Assembly (NCBI GenBank): GCA_013399115.1
Contig: VXAA01003383.1
Location: forward strand, 215-64,214
Direction: 5' to 3'
DNA length: 64,000 nt
Source of the DNA: Anseranas semipalmata
Lineage: Eukaryota > Chordata > Aves > Anseriformes > Anseranatidae
Under the pieces are notes generated by a model. That model was not told where the DNA came from, ran no database searches, and saw nothing but the letters and a program-made list of their open reading frames with translations. The translations under genes were made by a program, and so were the position numbers. Each line of letters begins with the position of its first letter. Position 1 is the stretch's first letter. This document shows, piece by piece, positions 50,301 through 64,000 of this stretch.

Positions 50301-53300
50301 CTGATTTTGTTGTGCCTGCTCCTTCTGGAACATCCACAGAAGCTAATCAACTTCAGTATAAACATACTTTGTTCAACTTGTAAGAGCTTCTAAGAACAGA
50401 AGCTCCCAGCATAGATTTTCATGCCTGTGTCAGACTTTAATGGTGGTTAAGCAGGAGCTCTAACTACCCAGATGTGTCAGAACAACGGAGCAGGCAGGCC
50501 TCAAGGCCAATCAGCTGCTCCAAAGGCAGAGCATTCTGTTCCACTGGGATGTGCCACACACACTGGGACTGGCTGGATCAGAGCTTATGTGACAGATCTC
50601 ACTTGTCTGCCCCATTATCTCACAAACCATTTGCAGGCCCCAGAGCAATTCATGAAGGCCCTACCCACCCTTTTGGATATGGTTGGAGGGTAGACTGCAA
50701 ACCAGGTGAAGCAGTTCAAACAGGGAGCATACTATATTTTTTTCTCAGGAACCATATGCTATCAGCTCACCCAGTGTTGCGAGGGTGCCGTTGGAAAGAT
50801 GGCAGCAAGGAGCAGGCTGGCAAAACTTGAACAGTTCATTTGAATTTGTGCCTCCTTGCTGCTTGATCTGAGGAGTGCTTGGAAAAGGACAGGCACAGTA
50901 GTGATACGAATGCTCTGGCCACAGTTCTTCATGTGGGCGTGAACTTTCCTAGGTGGTCCTCTTGTGCAGAACTAGAGAGCATGCATAGTATACTTGACTT
51001 CCCCATCTGCAATATGTTTCATGTGCTCCTGGAGCATTGAGCTTGCTGTCAAGGTCACTGCATAAAGCCCTTTTCTGCAGCAGGCAGACCACGTCTTTCA
51101 TCCTGCCATAAAACCAGACACCCATTCTGCAGATGACTGTAAATATTTCTATGGGGCATCAGACAGCAGGAGGCCTTTGTGAACCAGAGCAGAATGAAAA
51201 GAGTCTGCAGCTGACTGCAATGATTGTTTGTCTTTCAGTAACGTGTCCTATAGGAACTGGCAGACAGCCTCAGCCAGGTGGAAAGACAGAACATCAACCT
51301 AGAAAATGTCTGATATACCTTTTCATACCTTTTTTGAATCCATAAATGGTGGGAGGAAGATGACCTTTTCAAAATTGAAAAGTGACAAAGTATTTCCCCT
51401 CCCTTTTCTATTGGGCACTGAAGAAGCAAGAACCACCATCCATCTGATGGGGAAAATGAGAACCCAAAAGCTCAGGTACAGTTTTCCACACACTCACTCT
51501 TTTCTCTGATCTATCACCTGCTAGTCCTGGCTCTGGTCAAAGTTCTGTCATCCTGGTGTCAAAGGGCCACACACCAATATCAGAGGTTTCTCAATAAAAG
51601 ATACCAGTCAGATGCTAAAACAATGCTGTATCAAGCAGTAGAATATATTGCACCCTGAACAGAGCAGTGTTACATAACTCCAGTTGCTTGCCAGAGGAAT
51701 GTCCCAAAGTGTTTTCTGACTGACAGTGTCAGCAGCAGCTGGACATTTCATGTCCATCTTTCAGATTTTGAGGATGGAGCTGAAAAGCCCACTCAGCAGT
51801 AGGGATCTAGCTGTCAAGTTTGTCAAAAATGGGAGTTTCAGACATTGGATTGAGTCCCTTTGATGCTGTGAACATTAAATACATGTTTTTTCATACAAAA
51901 CCCAGTATGTTCCTACAAGATCTTTCAATGTGAATCCACATTTCCTGGTAGAAAATTGTTTGCCTAGACGTATTTTGATCTCTAGCCAAAGATTTGATTC
52001 TCCTTCCCAATAGAAATGCATTGATTCAAACCAGGACCAAAGTATAGTTTAGAATGGACCCACCACAGATAAGTGCAGCATATACCCAGATGTCTACGTG
52101 TGCTGACTGCAGAGGCATGAGAATGATGTGAGCTTTGTCTCTCTTTTCCTATTGACTGCTGTTTCTGGACCTTCATTTTAACAAAAATATGTGAAATATT
52201 TGCATGTGCTTGGTGGTTATACAGCATGCATAATCATTGGGGCTGGGTACTAGAAGAACCCCAATGATCATAGTGTTTCACTGCAATAGCTCCTCTTTTG
52301 ACCTAGGTAGAGGTCAAATCTGTCTAGGTATATCTAGTGTATTATAAACCATCCTCATAAAAAAAATGTTCTCAGCACTTGAAAACTTGATAACTTGCTT
52401 CAGAAATTAACTATCCTCAGGATTAGCAATGTAGTCTGAAAATTGGCTAACTAAAGAGTTTTACTATTAGTTTTGCACCTATTCCAGGCAATGGCAAAAG
52501 AGCCATTTATTATGAATTCTTGTGCCCCCTCCTCCCTCATAGCCATAGCCATTTTTGTATGCCACAATTAAGTTAGCTCTTCATTTGGCAGGCCTGTAGA
52601 TATGCTGAAGGGAAAATGTATTAAGCACAGAGAAGCTGCAGCATTTCTCATCCCAACAGGATGCAGGTTTCAAACCACTACAGCTAAACCTGGAGTGACA
52701 TGATGACTGAACCTTTCAAGCCTTCCCAATTCATTATGGAGAAGTATCTTGATTTCTGATGCTTTCCTGGAAGTTATCATCACTTTAGATGTAAAAGAAG
52801 TCTTTCTTCTGACCTTGTTTCATTTTTAGCAAGAATAAGTTCAAAACAGAAAGTAAATAGTGACCAGTGAAAATTATGGAAGCACACCAAAAGTTTATCA
52901 TAGTTCTTTGCTTAAGAGAAGGGTTTGATTCTTATTGCATTTGATTTTTCCATATTTCCAACTTTCCCATCCAAGCCTCTCCCACAATGTGTTCTGTTCA
53001 CTGAGGTCTGATTACAAGTTTTACAGGGTCTCCTGTGGCCATAGTCATGTAGAATCACAGGCAGATTTAGTAATCCACTTCACAGGTGTGATAGAGAGCT
53101 AGGACATCTGAGAGAATCCCTGACACTTGTTTGAGGAGGCGTGGCTGTGATCCCTGGGGTGCCTGACACTCTTTCAAAGTTGGTATGTGTCCTGGGCAGG
53201 TTGTTGACTAGGGACAGCCGGGGGGACATACTGAGAGGTTGGTTTGTCAAAGCAGAACCACCCTAGCATCATGGGGGCCTGGTGTATAGCTGGGATCAAT

Positions 53301-53321
53301 TTTCATGTCTTTCTTTTGCAG
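47396..53321 (+). other. CASR: Probable distal CASR intron 1
   Basis: AT-rich sequence between the old CR1 and exon 2. It contains the GT/G-run with one N near 47.8 kb. No coding exon is recognised. Its 3' end carries the pyrimidine-rich tract and AG of the probable exon 2 acceptor (TCTTTCTTTTGCAG, AG at 53320-53321). Confidence 0.5.
47803..47826 (+). repeat. (GT)7 followed by nine G and an ambiguous base
   Basis: Seven GT units are followed by a G run at 47817-47825 and a single N at 47826. The N probably marks uncertainty in the homopolymer length. Confidence 0.95.
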
Positions 53322-53579
53322 TTCTCACAGATGGGCTCTCTGTAGCACTTTGGTCATGAAGAAACAAGGACTGCTGAATTGTTTTGCAATGGCAAAGAGA
53401 AAGGGAGAAATACCAGCACTGTGGCTTCCACCTTGTTGCTTATCTCCCTGCAGACATGTGTCCCAAATCCTCCCTGTGCTGTATTAAGGAAAGGAAAAGC
53501 TTGGACATTACAACATCTGCTTTCTTACATCATCTTTTCCAATTTTGCATCCTATAACCCCCTGATGAAAAGAGGAACA
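53322..53579 (+). other. CASR: CASR exon 2, 5' untranslated part
   Basis: The best acceptor upstream of the start codon is the polypyrimidine run ending TTTTGCAG at 53321, giving a 258-nt leader in exon 2. An alternative AG at 53329-53330 would shorten it by 9 nt. The leader has three upstream ORFs out of frame with the receptor: 53331-53345 (4 codons), 53356-53487 (43 codons) and 53456-53557 (33 codons). An in-frame ATG also lies at 53565. The exact exon start is inferred, since no transcript evidence is available. Confidence 0.65.
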
Positions 53580-53764
53580 ATGACTTTATATAGCTGCTGT
53601 TTGATTCTTTTGCTATTTACCTGGAACACTGCTGCCTATGGGCCAAACCAACGGGCACAGAAGAAGGGAGACATTATTCTTGGTGGATTGTTCCCCATCC
53701 ATTTTGGAGTGGCTGCTAAAGACCAGGATCTAAAGTCAAGACCTGAATCAGTGGAGTGCATAAG
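53580..53764 (+). CDS. CASR: CASR exon 2, coding part (residues 1-61 plus two bases of codon 62)
   Basis: This is the N-terminus of the extracellular calcium-sensing receptor, a class C GPCR that acts at the plasma membrane as a disulfide-linked dimer to sense extracellular Ca2+ and set parathyroid hormone secretion and renal calcium handling. Translation starts [20 protein letters not shown]: residues 1-19 form a hydrophobic signal peptide and Tyr20 would start the mature chain. It continues with [20 protein letters not shown], the first strand and helix of lobe 1 of the Venus-flytrap domain, and Cys60, half of the known Cys60-Cys101 disulfide. The 185 coding bases end in a phase-2 junction (AG|G for Arg62) at a good donor, AAG|GTAAGC, with GT at 53765. 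The start at 53580 was chosen for family alignment and an A at -3. From memory, the human protein aligns without gaps and differs mostly within the signal peptide. The next exon follows 7.4 kb downstream in the correct phase. Confidence 0.97.
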
Positions 53765-56700
53765 GTAAGCCACAAAAAGAGAAAATAAAAAAGTTTTGAG
53801 GGGGGAGTACTACAGCTGACTAGAGGTGATATGCTATAAGCTGTGTACATACAGTCTGTAATCCAGTGCTTGTAGAGAGCTGTTCTACAAGACAATGGAA
53901 AGGTATCGTGTAAATAATAGGAAAAACAAGTGTGTAAAGACCAAAAGTGCGTATGGTAAAGATCATCACAAGTGATATTTGGACAGCAAAAGAGGGCAAT
54001 CCCTAAATTATGCAACACTGCCAAAACATGAATATACTGATCTATCTGGCCATTCACAGTAGACATTTGAATAGTATCCAAAAATTATCTTTCCTAGCAG
54101 ACAGACAGAAAATAACATGTAGTACCTTTGAGTTAATTTGATTACAGTCATACGTGGCAAAATAGCTTAGAAATCAGATTTCGAGTTCATTTACAGTCTG
54201 CCTCTCATCTTTACAAAACAGTTTGGTTGCCTAAACAAGTGAATAGGTGAGAGTGGGATAGGTCACTGCTTTTGAAAAAATCCCACTGAACACAGAGCTG
54301 TCCCATTAGAACTTTTACAAAGTCCTAGAGTTGAACTCCTTACTCAGCTTTTGCTCACCCAGAGTCTTCTTCTGTGTAAACAGTGCATATAGATTTTGTC
54401 TAAATCTTTGGCAGTTAACCCTGGAGGGGAAAATGCGCATAAAAACACCTTCTCATATTATTGAAGTGTAGCCATTTTTATGATGAAGCATGAGGAATTT
54501 TTAACTTTAAAACCCTGCATATAATACACATAAGAGCTGGGAACTGACAGAAACTGATTGCAATTGAAATACACACATGCACACAAAGCAGCTGATGTGG
54601 AATTTTGTCATGACCTTGCATGGGAAAGCACTTCAGTGTTACAGGACCTCTTCCGTAATCATATGTGACAAACTATGTATCTAGAATTATTTGGACCTCT
54701 CATCATAGTTCAGTTCTGTTGCAGTGGTAATGAAGAATTGCTGGCAGCATTCCTGCTATGCTCACAGGTTCCAGGTGCAGTTTCCTACCGAGATACTGAG
54801 CAGAACATATCCATCTAGGTTATGAGAGCGTCTGGGGATGCTCTCATAGGGAGCACAAAGAAAGGAGTGTAATTAAATAAGGGTTCTTTTGGCTTCTTAA
54901 GTCCATGCACAGAAAAGTCATAAACTAAATGTATGTAGAATGTCTACTTCATGGAGCAAGAAGTAGCTTGTATTAGTATTTTTTCCCTCCTGGATGCAGC
55001 ATTTTAAAACTGGAATACTGAAAAGCAATGGAGTATTTCAGCTCATCGTCTTCTTTACCTGCTCCATGTGATAGGCAGGACATGCCAGTATTTGCAAACT
55101 ATATATAACATTCATTTCTGCCAGCACTGGGTCAGCCTCACTGACTGTCTTGACATGGACATGTTATTAGAATGCATCACAGGAGAATGTTTCCCCAGGA
55201 GTACTGCAAATGTGTGGTTGCCAAAAGATTTGTTAACTAGGTAGCACTGCCAACAACAGGCATATCCTGAAAAGCTAGACCGGCTGTTTTATGGACACAA
55301 TGGGGGCTCCTTATAGGTGGCATTTGATCTGCCAAAAGGCATCTTCCACCTGAAATTTCTGTGTGTAAAATCTGTGTTCCTGTTACCCCTACACCAAGAA
55401 GTTGCAGGTGCAAAAGAGAGGAGTTGACTAAAGAGGCATTTAGTACTATTTTTGCATATTCCTTCAAGGAATATGGACAAATTATGAGTTGATAGCATAA
55501 TGCAAAAGATTACTTACAGGAAGGCAAAAATCTAGCTGAGGAGGTAGTAGCAACTACAACAGGAACAATTCAACCAGAGGTAGCTGGCAGGTCTTTCATT
55601 GCACATCTTCACCAGAAAATGCCTATTTCCAGGAAAGGTTTAATTCAAAAGTAGCTGGGTTGGGCAGACCTTTTGAGACTGGTCATCAGATTTTAATGAT
55701 GAAGATATTTAATCCGTGAGACAGTTTATGTGCTGTGGTGAGTATTTTGTTATTGGTACATTTTAAATTGAGAGCAGATATTTTTCCTGAAATGATTTTC
55801 AGTTTCAAGCAGTATGTAAATCAGAAGATTCCTGTGGCTGGAATTGCACAGAGATCTCACAAGACAAGACCACAAAAAAAAAAAGTGGTCCTTTTTGGTT
55901 TTGGATTCTATTATTATGTTGTAGCCTGGGGCAGGGTTGTGCATGCAGACTCTGAGAACCCAATACATTCTTCAAGTCATGAGCTAGAGTCTCGCATATC
56001 GCAGTTCAGTTTCCTCAGTTCTGGGCAGTTGGTTAGTCTGGAATAATCAAACTCATACTTTCTGGAAAATAAAATTATAGGCTCCAATTTCTTCGCTAAT
56101 CTTGTAGTGTCAAAAACTTTTGTAGGATAGCAAATCCAATAAAAGAACATAAGCATGGCTGTACCTGGTGAAACCAACAGTGCAAAATCTGTTCCATACT
56201 TTGGCTGCCCTTTTCATACTTCTCTGAGCCTTCTTCAGCACTACTGTATCTTTTCAGAGCTGAGACTGATTTGTTTTATACCCATCCCCTTTTTAGATGG
56301 CATTTAATCTCTCTATTGCATAAGAAAATGTCACATATCGAATAGGAAAAATTAGACACAGGTCAGTATAGGAGTCCGTGGGCAACCTCTCTCTTTCCTC
56401 ATACTCTCCTCCATTAGGCAACAACAGCAACAAGTCATCGGACCATATGACAGTCTCCTTGCTTTGAGACCAAGAAGAGACCTAAGGGTCCCATTGAAAC
56501 CCTACAGGTGTTTTGCCTCTGTGTCTTCTGGAGTTCAGTATTAAACAATTTAAGATAATGAAGCTTTCCTTTCTTTTGAGAATCATTCAACCTGATCTGT
56601 GCTGTTTGGATGTTTTTTCACACATGTAGCTGTGTTCAGTGCCATACCTATACTCCTGAACAGGGCATCTCAAAATGGGTAGGACAGTTCTCCCTCCAAC

Positions 56701-58170
56701 CTTAGTTTTCACAGTCTTCATACTCTTGTGGCACTGCACTTATATCCCCAGCTCAGCATATGAACCTATTGTGCATACCTTGCACATTATTATTTGAAAA
56801 ACTATTTCCATAACTAAGCATTGAAAGGAAAAGGGAAGAATAACAATCTGTTCGCAGTTCTTTTTGTGCTGATTCTACTGAAAATGCATCTTCACACTTT
56901 GAGCAGTGTGTTGCAGAGTCCAAATTGAAAACTTACTCATGATTTTGCCACACCAAATGTCAGATAGGAGTGAGAGCATTGTGTTTCCTGTGCTTCAGAA
57001 TTACTTACATGGCTTACTGTTTAAACAATTAAGTATCCCGCATTTGATATAAATACACCTTCTGTCTTTGTGTACCTCAGGTGCTGTCACAGCAACTTTC
57101 CTTATATTTGCTGATGCATATCTGATGTGTACAGTTGGTGACAGAGTCTGATTGCAGCACAAGCAATCCCTGACCCCCATGCCCTCTCAGCACCAACAGA
57201 GGCCTGTTCATAACCTGATTTCTCTGTCCTTGCTTGATTTCAGGTAGATTAGCAGTTGTGGTTGTGGTATTATCATTAGTGTTATTGTTAGTAGTGTTAT
57301 TGTTAGTATCATTGCACAGATTTGCTATACCCATGGATTTCTCTTACTGTAATGTACTGTTTGCAATGTGGACATATCTTCACTGTGTTGAGATACAGTA
57401 TGGCATATTAGCCATACTGTGTCACAAGGTCATCATTTTTTGTGCATATTTCCTGTATTGTGATCAGAAATCTAGTCCAGGTCCCACACTGTGACAGCCT
57501 TTGAGCTGTGAAACACCATGTGGTGAGACATCATCCTGGTGTCATAGCGTATGCCTTCATACTGCATGGCTCCAGGATGCTTGAGCTCACAGGGTCAGTG
57601 TGTCTGTTTGAGAGAATGGAGTTTTAATGCTACCTGCAATCTTCTCTAGCTGTGGATATGTTTGGTAATCCAACTGGAGAACTGTATGCTTAGCATGCCG
57701 TTTAGACACACACACACCCCAGATTATTTCCTTTTCCTCTTTCTCTTCCACCCTCCTTCTGAGCCTCCTTCTGAGCTTTGGCCTGCACAACTCCCTTAGC
57801 CAAAGTTCTAACTTTTAAGGGTGGTATGAAACCTGTTATATCTCCTGACTGCAGGAATCTGACAAATGACTGAAGGCCTCCCCTTCGCATATCTTAGTAA
57901 TAGCAGTGGTAGTAGCAGCAATAACATGTAATTAATGTACTGGAAATCTGGAGAGGACAGAGAAATTAGTATGTGTGTACAACTACTACAGGAAGAGGAC
58001 TACTGGTATGAGCCAAGAGGCATATGCAGCCTTTGCCACCATTCTTGGAAAAAAACTATATCAGATATGGGACAGTAAGTGGAAGCTGTTTAGAGCTTTC
58101 ACATTGCTTTCTCATTTTCCTTCATATTCTAGCGGTTTCAGCTTCGTGCCTTGCAAGTTTTGATAAATGA

Positions 58171-58208
58171 AGGTCACGAATTCACAGCTTCATGTGAATT
58201 CATGACCT
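58171..58208. repeat. 16-bp near-perfect inverted repeat (hairpin) with AGGTCA/TGACCT ends
   Basis: The left arm AGGTCACGAATTCACA (58171-58186) and right arm TGTGAATTCATGACCT (58193-58208) are complementary at 15 of 16 positions around a 6-nt loop, GCTTCA. The outer hexamers form an inverted pair of the nuclear-receptor half-site AGGTCA. A further 10-bp palindrome, CTTCATGAAG, follows at 58215-58224. The structure is directly visible; any binding role is inference. Confidence 0.93.
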
Positions 58209-58540
58209 GCTCTCCTTCATGAAGACTAACAGATCTCCATTTCCCTGCTGGATCCAGACAATATGAGCTGTTCTATCAAAAATGAGACAAACAAACAATC
58301 AGTATTTCAGGTTTCTCTTCAGGATTTCTTGCAGTCATTAGGCTCTGCAATCCTTCATTCTTTCTGACACTCTCCTGTGAATTTGGTGGCTTTGGCTGCA
58401 TCTTACAGATGGGGAAACTTAGAAAACAACTTCAGCAGGGTCCCATCTTAAGCCTGTGGCAGGAGCAGCATGTGCATCCTGAGCATCCCTGGATAGACAC
58501 ATTTATACCAACTAGAAAGAAACCTATAAGCATCAGTAAG

Positions 58541-58612
58541 ATCTTGTTTGCAATCTTGTCTGGCAAAAAAAAATCTTGTTTGCAATCTTCTCTAGCAAAC
58601 AAGATTGCAAAC
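58541..58612. repeat. 32-bp tandem duplication followed by an inverted copy
   Basis: ATCTTGTTTGCAATCTT occurs at 58541 and again at 58573 (period 32), and ACAAGATTGCAAAC at 58599-58612 is the exact complement of GTTTGCAATCTTGT at 58546-58559. The second copy also pairs locally (CTTGTTTGC at 58575-58583 with GCAAACAAG at 58595-58603), so two alternative stems are possible. Confidence 0.92.
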
Positions 58613-61114
58613 TGGGCTGCTGCAAAGATAAGCTTTCCCCTGGAGAGGTGAAGACTAAGATGAAGATTTGTGGAGGAATTGTTTCTGATGTCTCTTTCCC
58701 TGTTTGTGCTCCTGCCTGGGAACTGAAAGATCAGTGGATTGCTCTGGGTCTGAGGGACAGGTGGGAGAATGGACATGACAGGGAAAGCATTTGAAGAACT
58801 GAGTGTAAATAAAAATTCCTATTTACACCTTTGGGCACTGAATTATTTACTTTAATCTTTCATTTAGAGCTTCATGCCCACTTTTCATAGAAGCACATCA
58901 CAGAAATGCTAAAATGCAAGACTATGCTAAAGCACATGTAAAAATAATCTGTCAGAAGTTTTGGAGGCTGCCTATTTTCCACTAAGATAATACCAGTAGC
59001 TATTTAAAGTTTCTGGAAGTCTAATGAAAAGTCTGTTTCTATTAGTAAATCCTTTGGATGTTGCATTTTCTTCATGGAAATTACCAGTCAAATTTCTACA
59101 TGGTTGAAAGAACCTCACAGTAACTAGTCATATTATTCACAGCAGGTCAAAAGGAGGTCAGCTGGATCTGTGTAACCTGCTGCCAGGTTCAAAGGCTGTT
59201 TTTACTCATCACTCACATACACACCAAGCCAGAAATATCCTGTCTGCAACCCTTTGTTGGGGTCCACAGTACAATGGAAAAGAATTTATCCACACAATTT
59301 CCATTCACAGAGATTGAAGCAATCACGAAATCTTGCTACAGTTAGACCAGTTTAGTGGCACTGCATTCATCTGACCATATCAGTGTTAGCTCTGGTACAG
59401 TACTGATATAACACTGTCAGTTAACAAAATGAGACCTGTCTGAAGTTCTATCAGGTATATCTCTGGTGAAATGAAGTTGGATAAATGAAGTTTTTAGGAC
59501 CTAAAGATAAACCTTAGATCTTCAGAATTTCTGCTTCCAGATAAATCAGATAAAACTCTTAGAATGGAAGTAATGTGGCTATGGCCATTTAGCTTTGAAG
59601 AAATCGGGCATAGGAAACATATATTTTGGAAGCAATTCATTTAATCCAGGAATTAAAAAAATGTTTAGGTCATATATCTCAGAGATTGAAAGACCATGAT
59701 TTCTCAAGCTCATCTTTAGAAACCTTCACCTTGGTATGGATGCATATCTCAAAGCATTTCAAAATAGCACTTATTTGAAAACTAAAATCTACCATTTTAT
59801 ATAGAATCTACTCTAGGACCAACCATTTCCCCAGGCTCTTCCAGTTCTGGGTCCCATCAGTTTTTCCAGTGAATCTCAAGCGTAACAGCTTTGACACCTT
59901 CCTGTTTCCAATTGCAACTCAACATCAAGCTGTAAACCAGCTGCTAACCTGATCTGTAGTGTGTTACAAGGAAAGGCAAGTGTCAGTTCATAGACAATTT
60001 AGCCATTCCAGCTGAATTATCTTAAAATGTAGCAGCTTCACAGACACACAACCAGTTGCTTTCAGAGTTTTACAGCTTTTACTGTAAGAGAATAACACAT
60101 GTCAAAGTTACTTTCTTCCTGCTCCTTTCCATGAAGAAGCTTCTCTCTATTTTGGGTTAGTAGTCACTCAACAAACATCAGCATCTATTCCATGTGATGC
60201 CCTAAAGAGGTACTCCCAGGTCCTGCTGCACAGTCTTGTCACCACTCCCTAACTTGGGGTTAGCTCCATGTACAACAAAGAGAGAGCCAGAAAACACAGC
60301 TTCTCCACTTTCAAGAACAGAGAAAGATTCAAAAAACAGTGTTTCAATTTCACAGGCCAGCTCTGGTGGCAACTTCTGAGCTTGTGTCTGAAGCAGGTGT
60401 ATGAGAACACCATAATAAAGAGAAATGTTATTCTTTCAATGAAAACAATAAAGTACCTAATTAGCAAATTAACGAGTTACACTAGGATTTATGTTTATAG
60501 CATGTCTCTGTTCTCTGGTATAAACAGGTTGACTGTGCCCTCTCTCACAGTGTGAAGTGTGTGATATGAGGCCCAGTGTTACGGATGACCAAATTTTCCC
60601 GAGCAGAGCATCCAGCAGCATGCCAGTGCTGTGGCTCATCTCACATTGCCTGCCTAAAGCCATCAGGAGTTGGCACACTAGGTATCCCTGAGCCCAAGTT
60701 CCTGACAACGTTGTGGTTAGGCTTAGCAGACACTGCCATCTGCATTCAGAAATATATCAGAGAAACCTGGAAGGAAATCTGGTAGGAGAAGCTTTGTGTT
60801 AGAGCATTTGCTGAGGAATCATGAGATCTAGGTGTAGTGTCCTGAGAAGAACCAACGCTCCAGGCATGCTCTCTTTTGACTTTCCCAGAGTTTAGGGGAC
60901 TTAGAAAAGTTCATCTCATCCTCACGACCTCTGAACTGAGCTCCCAAACTGATGAGTTGAAAAGCAGAACAAAGCCTTGTAGCATATGCACACCTCTCTT
61001 TTAACCACTGAACACAAAAGCAAAAGTTTCTAAATTCAGTAGGATGAGAGACTGAGCTAAATAGTGTAAGCTGCTTTTGCCTTTTGTATCTAGAATCTTT
61101 CATTCTCTCTTTGA

Positions 61115-64000
<2,886 letters not shown>

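Noticed and set aside
53379..53768. 129-codon reading of the CASR exon 2 frame starting at 53379
   Set aside because: The first codon there is TTG, not ATG; the receptor start is at 53580, and the frame end at 53768 reads past the splice donor at 53765.

Overview
This window is vertebrate nuclear DNA, most likely from a bird. The interspersed repeats are CR1-type LINEs, several ending in the avian-style tandem ATTCTATG-like 3' terminus. The gene recognised is the extracellular calcium-sensing receptor CASR, on the + strand, with exon phases as I recall them for mammals. I cannot resolve the species.

Layout. Positions 1-18.6 kb look intergenic: two readable + strand CR1 copies (1-548, about 5.4-6.14 kb), one short - strand CR1 tail (9.91-10.02 kb), one old, diverged - strand CR1 (6.6-7.2 kb), several microsatellites, and a very long pentanucleotide tract (11806-12525). 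I found no credible coding exon there. A CpG-rich block at about 18.64-19.39 kb, interrupted by 245 N (18959-19203), is the best candidate for the CASR promoter and untranslated first exon. From there to 53.32 kb would be a roughly 34 kb intron 1. It is AT-rich and nearly free of recognisable transposons until a diverged CR1 at 46.85-47.40 kb, but it carries two more tracts of the same pentamer family (38231-38685 on the opposite strand, and 43696-43855).

CASR exon 2 (about 53322-53764) holds a 5' UTR with three short upstream ORFs, the start codon at 53580, the signal peptide and residues 1-61 plus two bases of codon 62. Intron 2 (53765-61188) contains two notable inverted-repeat structures. 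Exon 3 (61189-61495, 307 bp) encodes residues 62-164 of the Venus-flytrap domain and ends in phase 0. The window stops in intron 3, before exon 4.

The window therefore carries one split gene with its probable promoter, not a multigene system. I see no CRISPR array, operon, prokaryotic mobile element or convincing new multi-component system. The more unusual features are the three related pentamer tracts (AAGGG, AAAGG and AAAAG classes), the probable promoter lost in an assembly gap, the uORF-rich leader, the long AG-free stretch before exon 3, and compact palindromic clusters in introns 1 and 2.
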